Source: UBA5314 sp964635975 (GTDB lineage Bacteria; Bacillota; Syntrophomonadia; Syntrophomonadales; Syntrophomonadaceae). From it: a stretch of DNA of 64,000 nucleotides. Made by a program: the position numbers and the translations under genes. Positions 52,858 through 62,339 of this stretch are shown in pieces (the first letter of the stretch is position 1; each line of letters starts with the position of its first letter). The notes beneath the pieces were generated by a model, which saw only the letters and a program-made list of their open reading frames with translations, was not told the DNA's origin and ran no database searches. The stretch lies in assembly GCA_964635975.1 (NCBI GenBank), contig CAZWPO010000002.1, positions 1-64,000 on the forward strand, written 5' to 3'.

Positions 52858-54009
52858 CTAGCCGTTTGGCGGACGCAGTAGATTAAATACTCTTCCTACG
52901 CGAGGCGTGTAAAGTGTAATGGCTCCTTCCGGGCATAGTTCCTGGCAGCAATAACAGCGCAGGCAGCGCTTGTAATCAAACAGCGGCAGGCTTTCCTTCT
53001 CCTGTTCCGGCCACGCCAATGCAGGTGGCTTTTGCGGGCAGCAAGCCAGGCAGATTCCGCAGCTTTTGCAGCGGGTTTCATCGATAACCGGCCTGGGAAC
53101 GATGTGCTCCCTGATCCATTTCGTTTTGCCTGAGAAGTCCCGCGCTGGCCTGGGCGACGCGAATGAAACCTTTCCAGCCCAGGTAGGAACTTCACCAAGG
53201 ATTTCGATGTTTTCCTCCGCGCATTCACCCAAACCCGCTTCATTCCCTATACGTATCGTGGGTACGCTATCTGGCCTTATACCCAGCCACCTGCATGCAG
53301 TCGCATCCAGGGCTACCGGGTCTCTGGAAAGCAGTATTATTCCGAGGTTTTTTGGCTTTCCACCCCGGGGACCGTTTCCCTCCATGCCAACTATGCCGTC
53401 AAGAACGAAAAGACGTGCTTTTAGAGCCAGGTTGATATCCACCAGCATGCGGGCAAAATCATCCTGGTCGGGCAATTTCAGGTGATACTCTCCTTTTAAT
53501 AGACCCGGAATGCATCCGAACTGATTCTTGACCGCACCGGTAAACCTCATCAAACCATGGGTCTTGAGCTTTGGTATGCTTATGAAGCCGTCGCACTGTG
53601 TCATGGCCCGGGCAACGAACAGTCTCCTGTTCCGGACAGCATCATCACTGTATACATCGGTTCCGTTTTTGAAGTCAGCCGCTTCGATGCCAAGATCCTC
53701 AGCAATTTCAGCGAGCCCGCAGGCTTTTGCAACTCTATCCATGCTGCCGATAGCAGGAGAATCACCATATGACAAAAACAGACCGGCTTTTTGCAGCAGC
53801 AGAGCCAGGGCACGAAATAGCTGCGGGTGAGTTGTAACCGCTCTTTCGGGCTGCTCCGCCGCCAGCAGATTCGGCTTTAATAACATCTTTTCACCAGGAT
53901 GAAAAATGGACCTGGCGCCTCCCAGGAGGTCTAAGCCCAGGGCTATGGCCTTATCAACTCTTCGTGGTTCATAATCTTCACATAAAACGACCGCGACACG
54001 AGATTTCAC
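52858..54009 (-). CDS. DUF362 protein with two ferredoxin clusters
   Basis: 383 residues. A DUF362 domain (about 1-275; LKPNLLAAEQPE, KLKTHGLMRFTGAVKNQFG, DGIVGMEGNGP) precedes two [4Fe-4S] motifs (CKSCGICLACCP and CLRCYCCQELCP). DUF362-ferredoxin proteins are common in anaerobes and are probably electron-transfer or metal-handling proteins. The start is GTG 54009, after AGGAGGGACAGGGAA. It heads the operon running down to 47101. Confidence 0.85.
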   Translation of the reverse strand: MKSRVAVVLCEDYEPRRVDKAIALGLDLLGGARSIFHPGEKMLLKPNLLAAEQPERAVTTHPQLFRALALLLQKAGLFLSYGDSPAIGSMDRVAKACGLAEIAEDLGIEAADFKNGTDVYSDDAVRNRRLFVARAMTQCDGFISIPKLKTHGLMRFTGAVKNQFGCIPGLLKGEYHLKLPDQDDFARMLVDINLALKARLFVLDGIVGMEGNGPRGGKPKNLGIILLSRDPVALDATACRWLGIRPDSVPTIRIGNEAGLGECAEENIEILGEVPTWAGKVSFASPRPARDFSGKTKWIREHIVPRPVIDETRCKSCGICLACCPQKPPALAWPEQEKESLPLFDYKRCLRCYCCQELCPEGAITLYTPRVGRVFNLLRPPNG

Positions 54010-54120
54010 TTCCCTGTCCCTCCTGAATCTATCAATAAACTAATATTCTAATTATATCCTCATCTGCCCAAGCAACTTGCGTCAAAGAAAGCAAGTCCAA
54101 GCATCAAGCAAAAATGCTTA

Positions 54121-54148
54121 AATAAAAAGCTCTCCAGCTTAAGAGAGC
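54121..54148 (-). terminator. Terminator of the psd-pssA operon
   Basis: GCTCTC/GAGAGC stem, loop TTAAGCTG, followed on the minus strand by TTTTTATTT. Confidence 0.7.
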
Positions 54149-54188
54149 AAGCATAACATTGGGTAGAGATTCTTTTTAATTAAAAATT

Positions 54189-54704
54189 TCAAAACTTGGG
54201 TATGTGCAGATTACTTACCATTAGCAGCGATAGTATGAATACAGCCAGCAGAATAATTCCGGGACTTAAAAAAGCTGCTGCTAAAGATACCATCGCCAGA
54301 AGCAGACCGGCGACAGTAATTGGAACGCCGAGGAAATAGTCGTGGATATTTAGAATGTTGAAACGGGCCAATCTTAAAGCGCCGCAAACCACAAATAGTA
54401 TAGTACAGAGAAGGCCCAAGGTGGGGTAGCGGCCATGCAGAACCTGGGAAAACAGAAGAATAGATGGAGCTACGCCAAATGATACCAGGTCGCAGAGCGA
54501 ATCAAGCTCTTTGCCCAGTTCGGAGGTCGTTTCCAGCTTCCTGGCAATTCTACCATCCATTCCGTCCATTACTGCCGCAAGCAGAATCAGCAGAGCAGCC
54601 ATACTATAATCATCGGCCAGAACATAAATTATGGATAGAGTTCCAAATACAATATTTAGTATCGTAACAACATTGGCGAATATCTTACTGAGGGAATCGC
54701 GCAA
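54189..54704 (-). CDS. pssA: CDP-diacylglycerol-serine O-phosphatidyltransferase
   Basis: 171 residues with about five helices. The CDP-alcohol phosphotransferase motif is complete: DGRIAR, G, then D-x3-D (DSLCD). It makes phosphatidylserine from CDP-diacylglycerol. The start is TTG 54704 (GGAGAG 7 nt upstream), lying inside the last codons of psd; the coupling suits successive steps of phosphatidylethanolamine synthesis. Confidence 0.92.
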   Translation of the reverse strand: MRDSLSKIFANVVTILNIVFGTLSIIYVLADDYSMAALLILLAAVMDGMDGRIARKLETTSELGKELDSLCDLVSFGVAPSILLFSQVLHGRYPTLGLLCTILFVVCGALRLARFNILNIHDYFLGVPITVAGLLLAMVSLAAAFLSPGIILLAVFILSLLMVSNLHIPKF

Positions 54705-55326
54705 TTACCGTCTCTCCTCCCTTAACCTTATCCCCTGCCTTTACCTCTAATTGCGCAGAAACCGGCAGATACAATTCTGTGCAAGAACCAAAGCGAATTA
54801 AGCCAAACCTCTCTCCGGACATCAATACATCACCGGGTTTGACCCAGCATACGATGCGCCTGGCAATGAGTCCAGTGATCTGCACCACTAAAATGCGTCC
54901 GTATTCGCTGAGTATACCCACACGATTGCTGGCATTTTTTGATGCTGCCTCCAGCTTGTAAGCAGGAAGAAATAAACCGCCCGTTTTTTCGATCCATTCG
55001 ACTTTGCCCTGAATGGGGGCTCTGTTCACATGAACGTCAAAGATGCTCAAGAAAATACGGATCTGTATGGCTTCATCATTTATATAAAGGTCTTCGTGAA
55101 CCCTGTTTATCCCTAAAATCTTTCCATCGGCTGGTGCAAAAACCAGGCCTTTATCCGGCTGAATCACACGTTGGGGATTGCGAAAGAAAAAAGCGCAAAA
55201 TAAACATAATACCATCGGGATGATCGCCCATTCGTAGTAAGGGGTAAACCACAGTGCCACTGCAATTATGCCCGGTATAGCAACGAATAGCCAGCCTTCC
55301 CTGGCAATTGGACTGTTGTGTTTCAT
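54685..55326 (-). CDS. psd: Phosphatidylserine decarboxylase proenzyme, archaeal-type short form
   Basis: 213 residues. The self-cleavage site is GLIRFGSCTELYLP; the Ser becomes the pyruvoyl cofactor, with FGSC replacing the usual LGST. Two membrane helices lie near the N-terminus and VHVNRAPIQGKV is conserved. It converts phosphatidylserine to phosphatidylethanolamine. It overlaps pssA by 20 nt. Confidence 0.92.
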   Translation of the reverse strand: MKHNSPIAREGWLFVAIPGIIAVALWFTPYYEWAIIPMVLCLFCAFFFRNPQRVIQPDKGLVFAPADGKILGINRVHEDLYINDEAIQIRIFLSIFDVHVNRAPIQGKVEWIEKTGGLFLPAYKLEAASKNASNRVGILSEYGRILVVQITGLIARRIVCWVKPGDVLMSGERFGLIRFGSCTELYLPVSAQLEVKAGDKVKGGETVIARFPQ

Positions 55327-55596
55327 TTAACTCTCCTCAAGTTGAAAATCTTACTATGATTTTTATTACCATATTTATGCTAAGCTAATTTATATATATC
55401 TTGCTTAGCCAATTGTATCATTTACCGGGTGAAGTAAAAAAGAGCTTTATTTATCATTAAGCAATATTATTTACACTTATTTAGCAGTTTTCACCATCTG
55501 CTTTACTAATACTGCACTTTACCGAAATAGATTTAAGCGTGAACGGCATCGAAATTATTGCTTTTATTTCAATATATCTGCAATGGAGGGATTTTT

Positions 55597-56562
55597 GTGT
55601 CCGGGAGACCACGTATAATGCTAGTAAGCAATAAAGAAGAGATTACAAACTTGGTCAGCGATTTGCGCCTGATATCTCGTTACGATCTTTTTTTGGTTGA
55701 TCCTTCGCCATTAGCCTTTGAACACGCAATTGCCAGCAGCCCGGACCTGCTGGTGATAGATATTGGGGAATCGAGACCTGAGGAGAATCAGCTCCTCAAA
55801 AACTTTAAGGAAGATGCCAGAACTTCTTCAATACCCCGAATAGCCATCTTGAATAATGAAGCAAACCTCCCAGATAACTATCTAGAAGACGGCGCTTCTG
55901 ACTATCTGGTGGCGCCGGTACGCGCTTGGGAACTGCTCTTGCGCATCAAACTTCACCTGCGCATCAAAGAATACCAGGACGAGATTGCGAGAAAAGGCAG
56001 GGAGTTGGAAGAGTATACTGATCTGCTCCTGGAAATGAATTCAAGGCTGGAAGGTGTGGCGCGAAAAGATGAGCTCACTCGCTTATGGAATCGGCGCGCA
56101 TTCAACGAACAAATCGATAACATACATAATTACTCGATCAGATACCAGCACGCCTACTGCCTCGTAATGGCTGACCTCGATCATTTTAAGGAGTACAATG
56201 ACATGTATGGTCACCAGGAAGGTGATAGAATTTTGGAACAGGTGGCTTCAGCCTTGATCCGTTCCTGCCGGTCGACTGATTTCGTCTCCCGTTTCGGTGG
56301 TGAAGAATTCGTTATCATATTGCCGGAGACGGACAGTATTGCCTGCAAATCAATCAGCCATCGGATTCTCAATTCGATACGAAGTTTGAACATAATGCAT
56401 GAAAATAATGAAGGAATAGGAATAGTAACTATCAGTTTGGGTACATCAGAATATACTCCTCAGAATAACGCCGGGGAAAAGTGGGAACATGTCTTAAGAC
56501 GCGCCGACCAGGCCCTGTATGTGGCCAAGAAAGCTGGCCGCAATCGAGTTTGCTATAATTGA
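55597..56562 (+). CDS. Receiver-like GGEEF diguanylate cyclase
   Basis: 321 residues from GTG 55597, placed by GGAGGG 6 nt upstream. An N-terminal receiver-like domain (about 5-125; RIMLVSNKEEI, LLVIDIGE, LVAPVRAWELL) keeps an Asp at the phospho-acceptor place but has lost part of the acidic pocket. The GGDEF domain (about 165-320) has RFGGEEF and an RSTD inhibitory site. It should make c-di-GMP with product inhibition. Its end overlaps the convergent radical-SAM gene by 10 nt. Confidence 0.87.
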   Translation: MSGRPRIMLVSNKEEITNLVSDLRLISRYDLFLVDPSPLAFEHAIASSPDLLVIDIGESRPEENQLLKNFKEDARTSSIPRIAILNNEANLPDNYLEDGASDYLVAPVRAWELLLRIKLHLRIKEYQDEIARKGRELEEYTDLLLEMNSRLEGVARKDELTRLWNRRAFNEQIDNIHNYSIRYQHAYCLVMADLDHFKEYNDMYGHQEGDRILEQVASALIRSCRSTDFVSRFGGEEFVIILPETDSIACKSISHRILNSIRSLNIMHENNEGIGIVTISLGTSEYTPQNNAGEKWEHVLRRADQALYVAKKAGRNRVCYN

Positions 56563-58292
56563 TGATCCTGATCATCATATAGACAAATTGTTTTCTGGGC
56601 CAGTTGGCTTCCCTTCGGATATACGAAAATAACCGGGAGATTGTGGCAGTCTTTACCATTGTTGGGGTCTATATTCATATATTCAAGGTGAACCCTTCTC
56701 CGACGCTCACCCGGCTGCAAGTGCCGCATATCAGGAATATGTTTTTTTACAAACTCGTCATCCTTCAATAGAGAATATAGTTTCTCGCTTATTTGGCCGG
56801 AATCATTCCTCTCTATGAGGTCAGGTATACGGTGAGGTCCCTGAAACAACAAATAGTCGAGTTTAATGAACTCATTATACCTGCTCCCCGGATGACGATG
56901 CCGAAAGAAATCTGCCAGCAGAGAGTATTCAGCAGAACGTTTGTGCGCTCTATTGAAATGATTATTTTCTATCCAGAAGCAGGCTAGCTCTTCAAAGAAG
57001 TCGAAATATTCCCCTTCATATATCTCATCGACTGCAAACGCTATAGTGTGTGAAAACACATTGCTGTTGAAATAACGCTCCAGCAAATCTTCCACCCGGT
57101 GCAGCATTACTATCTGCTCATAGCTGATATGCTCTGCTTTCAATATTTCATAAGGCGGATGCTGCTGGGCGGTGTATCCATATAGACCGCAATCAGCTTC
57201 TAGGGGCGATCCCTTTAAAAGCTTTAAAAAACCGAGCTGCAATACATGGGGCCTTAAAGACATAACATCGTTAAATGATGTTTTGAAACGCCCGTAGTCT
57301 TCATGCGGAAGTCCAGCAATCAAGTCAAGGTGCAGGTGGACCTGCGTTTCTTGACGGATTCTCCTAATACGATCGCCGGCAATATCCCAGTTGCTTTTTC
57401 TTTTTACTGCTTCCAGTGTATCGGGATTGGTGGATTGGATACCGATCTCAAAATAAAATCGTTGGGCAGGGACGATCTTGAGAAAATCGATAAATTCATC
57501 GGAGATCAACTCTGCCCTGATTTCAAAGTGACAGCGAACCTCATCGCTCTGTGCTAGCAGGTACTTCATTATTTCTAAAGCCCTTGACTCACTGGCATTG
57601 AAGGTCCGGTCAACAAATTTTATTGCTCTTATCCCCTGCTCGAGCAGGTAGTGCAGGTCTTTTTGAATACGCGCCATGGAATGCAATCGAAGAGAGTGCT
57701 CCAACGATGACAGGCAGTACCCGCACTGAAATGGACATCCTCTTGAACTTTCATAGTAAATGACGCGGTTTTCGAGATCGTGGAGACAGTTATATGCAGG
57801 GCGGGGCAGTTGGTCCAGATCTTGAACCGGTTTTCGATCGGGATTTTCGATTACATTGCCATGGTGCCAAAAGGTAATCCCGTCGAGATTTCCAGGACTT
57901 TCTTCGCGATACAGCTTGCCCAGGAGATCAGGCAGTGATCGCTCTCCTTCTCCCCTGACGATATAGTCAATATCCGGATAATTCCGAAGAATCTCGCCGG
58001 CGTTATAAGATACTTCGGGCCCGCCCAATATGATGCGGGTTTCGGGTACGATAGATTTATATTCCCTTACCAGGCGCAGGATTATTTCTATATTCCATAT
58101 ATAACAGGAAAAACACAGGACATCTGCCCTAATGCCATAAATATCGGCCAGTATGTCGCTGCTGTGCTGATTTATGGTATATTCGCGCACCATGACCGTA
58201 CATTCGCCAGCCTCGCAGGCGCTCGCCAGGCAGGCTATTGACAGTGATGTGTGCGTATATTTTGCATTTAAAGCGACAAGCGCGACTCGCAT
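56553..58292 (-). CDS. B12-binding radical SAM protein with DUF4080 tail
   Basis: About 579 residues from ATG 58292 (GGAGA upstream). A cobalamin-binding domain (about 1-135) is followed by a radical SAM core with RGCPFQCGYC ([4Fe-4S] cluster) and a DUF4080-like C-terminal region (about 380-575). Such enzymes carry out methylations or rearrangements on unknown substrates. The next gene upstream is murB with 20 nt between. Confidence 0.88.
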   Translation of the reverse strand: MRVALVALNAKYTHTSLSIACLASACEAGECTVMVREYTINQHSSDILADIYGIRADVLCFSCYIWNIEIILRLVREYKSIVPETRIILGGPEVSYNAGEILRNYPDIDYIVRGEGERSLPDLLGKLYREESPGNLDGITFWHHGNVIENPDRKPVQDLDQLPRPAYNCLHDLENRVIYYESSRGCPFQCGYCLSSLEHSLRLHSMARIQKDLHYLLEQGIRAIKFVDRTFNASESRALEIMKYLLAQSDEVRCHFEIRAELISDEFIDFLKIVPAQRFYFEIGIQSTNPDTLEAVKRKSNWDIAGDRIRRIRQETQVHLHLDLIAGLPHEDYGRFKTSFNDVMSLRPHVLQLGFLKLLKGSPLEADCGLYGYTAQQHPPYEILKAEHISYEQIVMLHRVEDLLERYFNSNVFSHTIAFAVDEIYEGEYFDFFEELACFWIENNHFNRAHKRSAEYSLLADFFRHRHPGSRYNEFIKLDYLLFQGPHRIPDLIERNDSGQISEKLYSLLKDDEFVKKHIPDMRHLQPGERRRRVHLEYMNIDPNNGKDCHNLPVIFVYPKGSQLAQKTICLYDDQDHQL

Positions 58293-58312
58293 GATATTCT
58301 CCATGTGGGATG

Positions 58313-59212
58313 TTATTCTTCACCTATGATTTTTATTTCTGTATTAAGATCTATGTTATAGTGCCTCTGGGCTAGATTCTGAATGTGGGCGATAAGGTCC
58401 AAAACATCGCGAGCAGTGGCATTGCCCCGGTTGACAATGAAGCCGGCATGCTTGGGGGAAATCTGGGCTCCGCCTATCGAAAACCCTTTCAACCCCATCT
58501 GTTCGATTAGGGGCCCTACATAGAATCCTTCGGGACGTCTGAATGTGCTGCCGGCGCTGGGCATATCGAGCGGCTGTTTAGCCTGGCGGGCATGTGCATA
58601 TTCTCGCATTTGTTGAAGTATATCCTCCCGCTTCCCCGGCTTTAAACACAGCCTGGCTGAGATCACGATTGCATCCAACTCCTGAAATACGCTCCGCCGA
58701 TAGCCAAGATTCATATCCTGCTTAAGGTATTCTTGCAATTGGCCATCAGGTGTCAATACAGTTGCCGACTCAATGAATTGGGATATTTCGCTGCCGTAAG
58801 CTCCAGCATTCATGACGACCGCACCACCCAGGGTGCCCGGTATCCCTTCGGCAAACTCCAGTCCAGACAATGAATGCTCTGCGGCCTGGTAAGCCAACTC
58901 GCCAAGACTCACCCCGGCTTCAGCCTCTATATGATTTCCGATAAAACTTACCGCGTTTAAGCATCTTCCGAGCTTGACTACTACTCCCCTGATCCCCTTA
59001 TCTCTTACCAGCAAGTTGCTTCCCATCCCAAAAACAAAGCAGGGAATATTATTGTCTCTGCAGTAGGAGACTACGGTTTTTATTTCATCAATTCCATCGG
59101 GGAGCACCAACGCATCCGCCGGTCCGCCTATACCAAAAGTGGTGTGCCGATCCATGGGTTCGTCTAATAGTACACGCCCGGGCAATATTGCGGATAGTTC
59201 AGAAAGCATCAT
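58313..59212 (-). CDS. murB: UDP-N-acetylenolpyruvoylglucosamine reductase
   Basis: 299 residues, FAD-binding (type II MurB). FAD motifs TTFGIGGPADAL and GMGSNLLVRDKGI, plus GIPGTLGGAVVMNAGAYG and PSAGSTFRRP (catalytic Ser) are all visible. It reduces the enolpyruvyl group to lactyl to form UDP-MurNAc. Upstream GAGGTG supports ATG 59212. It precedes the B12/radical-SAM gene and follows the LarA-like gene (53 nt). Confidence 0.95.
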   Translation of the reverse strand: MMLSELSAILPGRVLLDEPMDRHTTFGIGGPADALVLPDGIDEIKTVVSYCRDNNIPCFVFGMGSNLLVRDKGIRGVVVKLGRCLNAVSFIGNHIEAEAGVSLGELAYQAAEHSLSGLEFAEGIPGTLGGAVVMNAGAYGSEISQFIESATVLTPDGQLQEYLKQDMNLGYRRSVFQELDAIVISARLCLKPGKREDILQQMREYAHARQAKQPLDMPSAGSTFRRPEGFYVGPLIEQMGLKGFSIGGAQISPKHAGFIVNRGNATARDVLDLIAHIQNLAQRHYNIDLNTEIKIIGEE

Positions 59213-59265
59213 GCAAACACCTCGTATGTTCTCAAGCTATTCTATGAATAAATGCCTTAATTATG

Positions 59266-60525
59266 CTAGGCATTGATTTTCACAGCAATTTTGGGCGCCT
59301 CCGGCATAATCCATATTGTTGCATCTCTGCCGTATTTGTTCAACAAATCAGCGATAGCTTCTTGCAGATCCGACACGTCCTGCATATATAAATTCTCCAC
59401 CAGCGTGTCTGCCAGAGAACTGTACAGGTAGATATTGGCATCCTGTAATATTCTGCATATAGCAAAGGCCTTGTGCCCTCCCAGCTCGAAGCTTTTGTAG
59501 AAACGCTCTATTATATCCTGGGGACAGGAGGCAGTTTCGATCCATTCAGCAAATGTTTCCTCTCCTAGTCCTTCCCGGCATTCTGCCGTCAGAAGAATGG
59601 TGCCGCCCTCTTTTACTGCCAGGGCGGCTGAATCCAAAGCTTTTTGAGCCTGGTACATATTGATATCCTTCGGATATCCGCCGCATGAGGCTATTACAAT
59701 GTCAGCCCTTTGTTTTATCGGCACAACATTCAAAGATTCGCATACGCGTACTGCCTTTAACCAGGAATGATAAACATCACCCGCTGCAGCGTATATTATT
59801 TCGTTCTTTCCAGCCAGAACAACATTAACAGCAAAGTCAACACCAGCCATGCGCGCCGCTTCGATCATAATACCGCTTACCGGATTATTTTCGTAGTTGC
59901 CAAGGCATGCCCGGGGATCGTTCATCAACTTGTGATTGGCTTCAATCAATGAACGGGAGGCTACCCCGGGAAGGACGGATTTTCTTCCACCCGAATAGCC
60001 AGCGAAATAATGCAATCCCACCACTCCGGTGCTTATCAGCAAGTCAGTTTCAGCCACCCTGCGGTTTATGACCAGCTCCATTCCATTACTCAATCTACCT
60101 ATGTTGACGAGGTCCTCATCACAATTATGATTTTCGATTTTGTAATGTGCGCAAATATTTTCGCCAAATATCTCCCGGTTCTCCTCAGGTGTATGCGGTC
60201 TATGAATACCCAGTGCAACCACTAGCGTTATATCCTGGTTTTCGATCCCGGCAGCCTCAAGCTCGTGTAAAATGGGCGGAAGTATCTGTGAATGTGGGGT
60301 TGGCCGGGTCATATCATTAACTATAATCACTGCATTTCGCGCTTTTTTCCCTCTGGCAATTTCATATAATGTCCGAGTTTCCTCCGGGTTTATCATGGCA
60401 TCAGAAACTGACAAGTTGCTGTCGGTACTGCCAGGTGAGACAGGGGCCTCAATAATGCCCAGTAGATTATGGGCCGGGATATCCGCCTGGACTTTTTTAT
60501 CACCGTATTTAAGACTGACTATCAT
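59266..60525 (-). CDS. Nickel-pincer lactate racemase family protein (LarA-like)
   Basis: 419 residues. The LarA/DUF2088 signatures are visible: IVNDMTRPTP, LGIHRPHTPEE, and HYFAGYSGGRKSVLPGV, which contains the Lys that carries the nickel-pincer cofactor. It probably racemises lactate or another 2-hydroxy acid. The cofactor-making LarBCE genes are not in the window. No larger operon: murB follows, and a 26-nt near-perfect hairpin (60609-60634) lies upstream. Confidence 0.87.
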   Translation of the reverse strand: MIVSLKYGDKKVQADIPAHNLLGIIEAPVSPGSTDSNLSVSDAMINPEETRTLYEIARGKKARNAVIIVNDMTRPTPHSQILPPILHELEAAGIENQDITLVVALGIHRPHTPEENREIFGENICAHYKIENHNCDEDLVNIGRLSNGMELVINRRVAETDLLISTGVVGLHYFAGYSGGRKSVLPGVASRSLIEANHKLMNDPRACLGNYENNPVSGIMIEAARMAGVDFAVNVVLAGKNEIIYAAAGDVYHSWLKAVRVCESLNVVPIKQRADIVIASCGGYPKDINMYQAQKALDSAALAVKEGGTILLTAECREGLGEETFAEWIETASCPQDIIERFYKSFELGGHKAFAICRILQDANIYLYSSLADTLVENLYMQDVSDLQEAIADLLNKYGRDATIWIMPEAPKIAVKINA

Positions 60526-60854
60526 CTACTATCCCCCATGTCCATTTGAATCAAACTACAGCCTAGATTATATTATATATTATGGAAGCAGGCCACAAAT
60601 CAAGAAATCCCGGAGCGGTATGAACCGCCCCGGGTAGTATAGGATGTGATGTTAGGAAAATAGGTATTGTAATTCAGGATCTATTCGATATGTTATTGCC
60701 TGAATTAACCCATTGTAGAAAGAGAGCCATCATCACATAAGTTTATATTATCATAATATCACATCTTCACATATTGATATATCTAAAAAATAACGCCCTG
60801 CCAGATATTGCCGCTGGCAGGGCGTTTTATTATAAGAAAATTATGATTTCCTGG
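60526..60854. other. 329-nt region between larA-like and CoA-transferase genes
   Basis: It holds a hairpin in the larA-like leader, CCCGGAGCGGT/ACCGCCCCGGG with one mismatch (60609-60634), and the CoA-transferase terminator. No gene was seen. Confidence 0.5.
60785..60828. terminator. Terminator downstream of the CoA-transferase
   Basis: AACGCCCTGCCAG/CTGGCAGGGCGTT, a perfect 13-bp stem with A and T tracts on both sides, strong in either direction. Confidence 0.88.
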
Positions 60855-62195
60855 CTATATCTTATTAGTTTTTCTCCAGATGCCCTGGGCCTCTGCCGCC
60901 TTTACCAAATCGTCTCTGAGATCCGGATGAGCAATGCCAATCAGGCCCTCTGCCCTCTGCCATGTGGTCATACCTTTCATGGCGTATTTACCGTATTCAG
61001 TAACTATTACATCCGCTACTGATCTCGGGTCAGTGACAATGCCTCCGGGTGGCAGGTAGGGAACAATTCTGGATTTTAATTTTCCATCTTTACCCTCATT
61101 TGCTGCCGGCAGGCATACAAATGATTTGCCGCCTTTTGATAGCCAGCCAGCGAGCACAAAATCCAGCTGCCCGCCGGTTCCGCTTATTTGGCGAACTCCA
61201 TCTGACTCCGAACAACACTGCCCGTAAAGGTCAACTTCTATAGCATTATTGATAGTAACGAGTTTGTCGTTTCGTGATGCAATATAGGGTTCATTTGTGT
61301 AATTAACCGGGAATATTGCACATTGGGGATTTTCATCTACAAAATCATAAAGAATTTGGGTGCCCAATGCGAAAGTATAGACCATTTTACCAGGGTCTAT
61401 TGATTTGTATTTGCCGGTCAATTTACCTGCATTGGCCATATGAACATATGCATCGACTAGCATTTCGGTATGACAGGCCAGGTCTTTAAGGTCGGAATTA
61501 GCTATAGCCATACCTATAGCGTTGGGCATTCCGCCTATACCCAACTGAATGCAGCAGCCATCGGTGATTTCTTCCATTATCAGATTGGCAACTTTCTGAT
61601 CTATATCACTGATTGGAGGGGCCGCCAACTGGGGCAGTGGATTGCTCGCTTCTACGATGTATTTTACTTCCGAAATGTGGATTGCCTCTTCATAACCGCC
61701 CAAACACCGGGGCTGTTTATCATTTACCTCGACAATAATCACTTTCGCCCGATCACATACAGCCTTGCTAAAGCTGTTTTGGGGACCAAAGTTGAAGTAT
61801 CCATGTTTGTCCATGGGGCATACCTGCATCATAGCAACATCAATCGGCTCAATCCTCTCACGAACATAGCGAGGTACTTCAGAATATTTTATCGAGGAAT
61901 AATATACCGGCTTGCCGGTCTTCGCTACTTTTCGGTCAGCACCAGAGTAATGCCAGCTGTTCCAAACAAAGGATTCTCCAGTTGGATCCACGGTGTTAAC
62001 CTCGGTGGGGTAAGGATTTACCACCGACCAGATCTTGACATCTCTCAGCTCGTCTTTTCTTTTTGCCAGAGCTTTGTCGAGCTCCCTGACCTGCCCGGTA
62101 AATTCACCATAGTCTACCCAATCCCCCGATTTGATCACTTTCACTGCTTCGTCTGCCGATACCAGTTTCTGCCTGTATTGATCTGCCAAACTCAT
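60855..62195 (-). CDS. Acetyl-CoA hydrolase/transferase family CoA-transferase (butyryl-CoA:acetate type)
   Basis: 446 residues, family I-type CoA-transferase. The conserved region EVDLYGQCCSESDGVRQISG holds the catalytic Glu, and GIGGMPNAIG and GTGGQLDFVLAG are family marks. It moves CoA between butyrate and acetate (or similar acids), letting cells activate butyrate without ATP. ATG 62195 follows AAGGGGG. A possible -24/-12 promoter lies 129 nt upstream, as for the thiolase. Strong terminator follows. Confidence 0.9.
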   Translation of the reverse strand: MSLADQYRQKLVSADEAVKVIKSGDWVDYGEFTGQVRELDKALAKRKDELRDVKIWSVVNPYPTEVNTVDPTGESFVWNSWHYSGADRKVAKTGKPVYYSSIKYSEVPRYVRERIEPIDVAMMQVCPMDKHGYFNFGPQNSFSKAVCDRAKVIIVEVNDKQPRCLGGYEEAIHISEVKYIVEASNPLPQLAAPPISDIDQKVANLIMEEITDGCCIQLGIGGMPNAIGMAIANSDLKDLACHTEMLVDAYVHMANAGKLTGKYKSIDPGKMVYTFALGTQILYDFVDENPQCAIFPVNYTNEPYIASRNDKLVTINNAIEVDLYGQCCSESDGVRQISGTGGQLDFVLAGWLSKGGKSFVCLPAANEGKDGKLKSRIVPYLPPGGIVTDPRSVADVIVTEYGKYAMKGMTTWQRAEGLIGIAHPDLRDDLVKAAEAQGIWRKTNKI

Positions 62196-62323
62196 TCATC
62201 AATTCCCCCTTGCTTCTTTATAAGTTCTTCCTCCCCTATTCCCTACTACATTAGTCATTGCTCTCTTTATGGATATCCCCTGCCCTCCTTTCGTAGCACT
62301 GTAATAATTAGCTAAAGTGAAAA

Positions 62324-62339
62324 TGCATGAATACTACCA
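62324..62339 (-). promoter_or_regulatory. Possible sigma-54 promoter of the CoA-transferase
   Basis: The minus strand reads TGGTAGTATTCATGCA: GG and GC at the correct distance, with other bases matching weakly. The start codon is 129 nt downstream, almost the same distance as for the thiolase promoter (131 nt). Confidence 0.35.

Noticed and set aside
61470..62315. A 281-codon plus-strand frame antisense to the CoA-transferase
   Set aside because: It mirrors a well-supported gene and its product lacks any recognisable domain.
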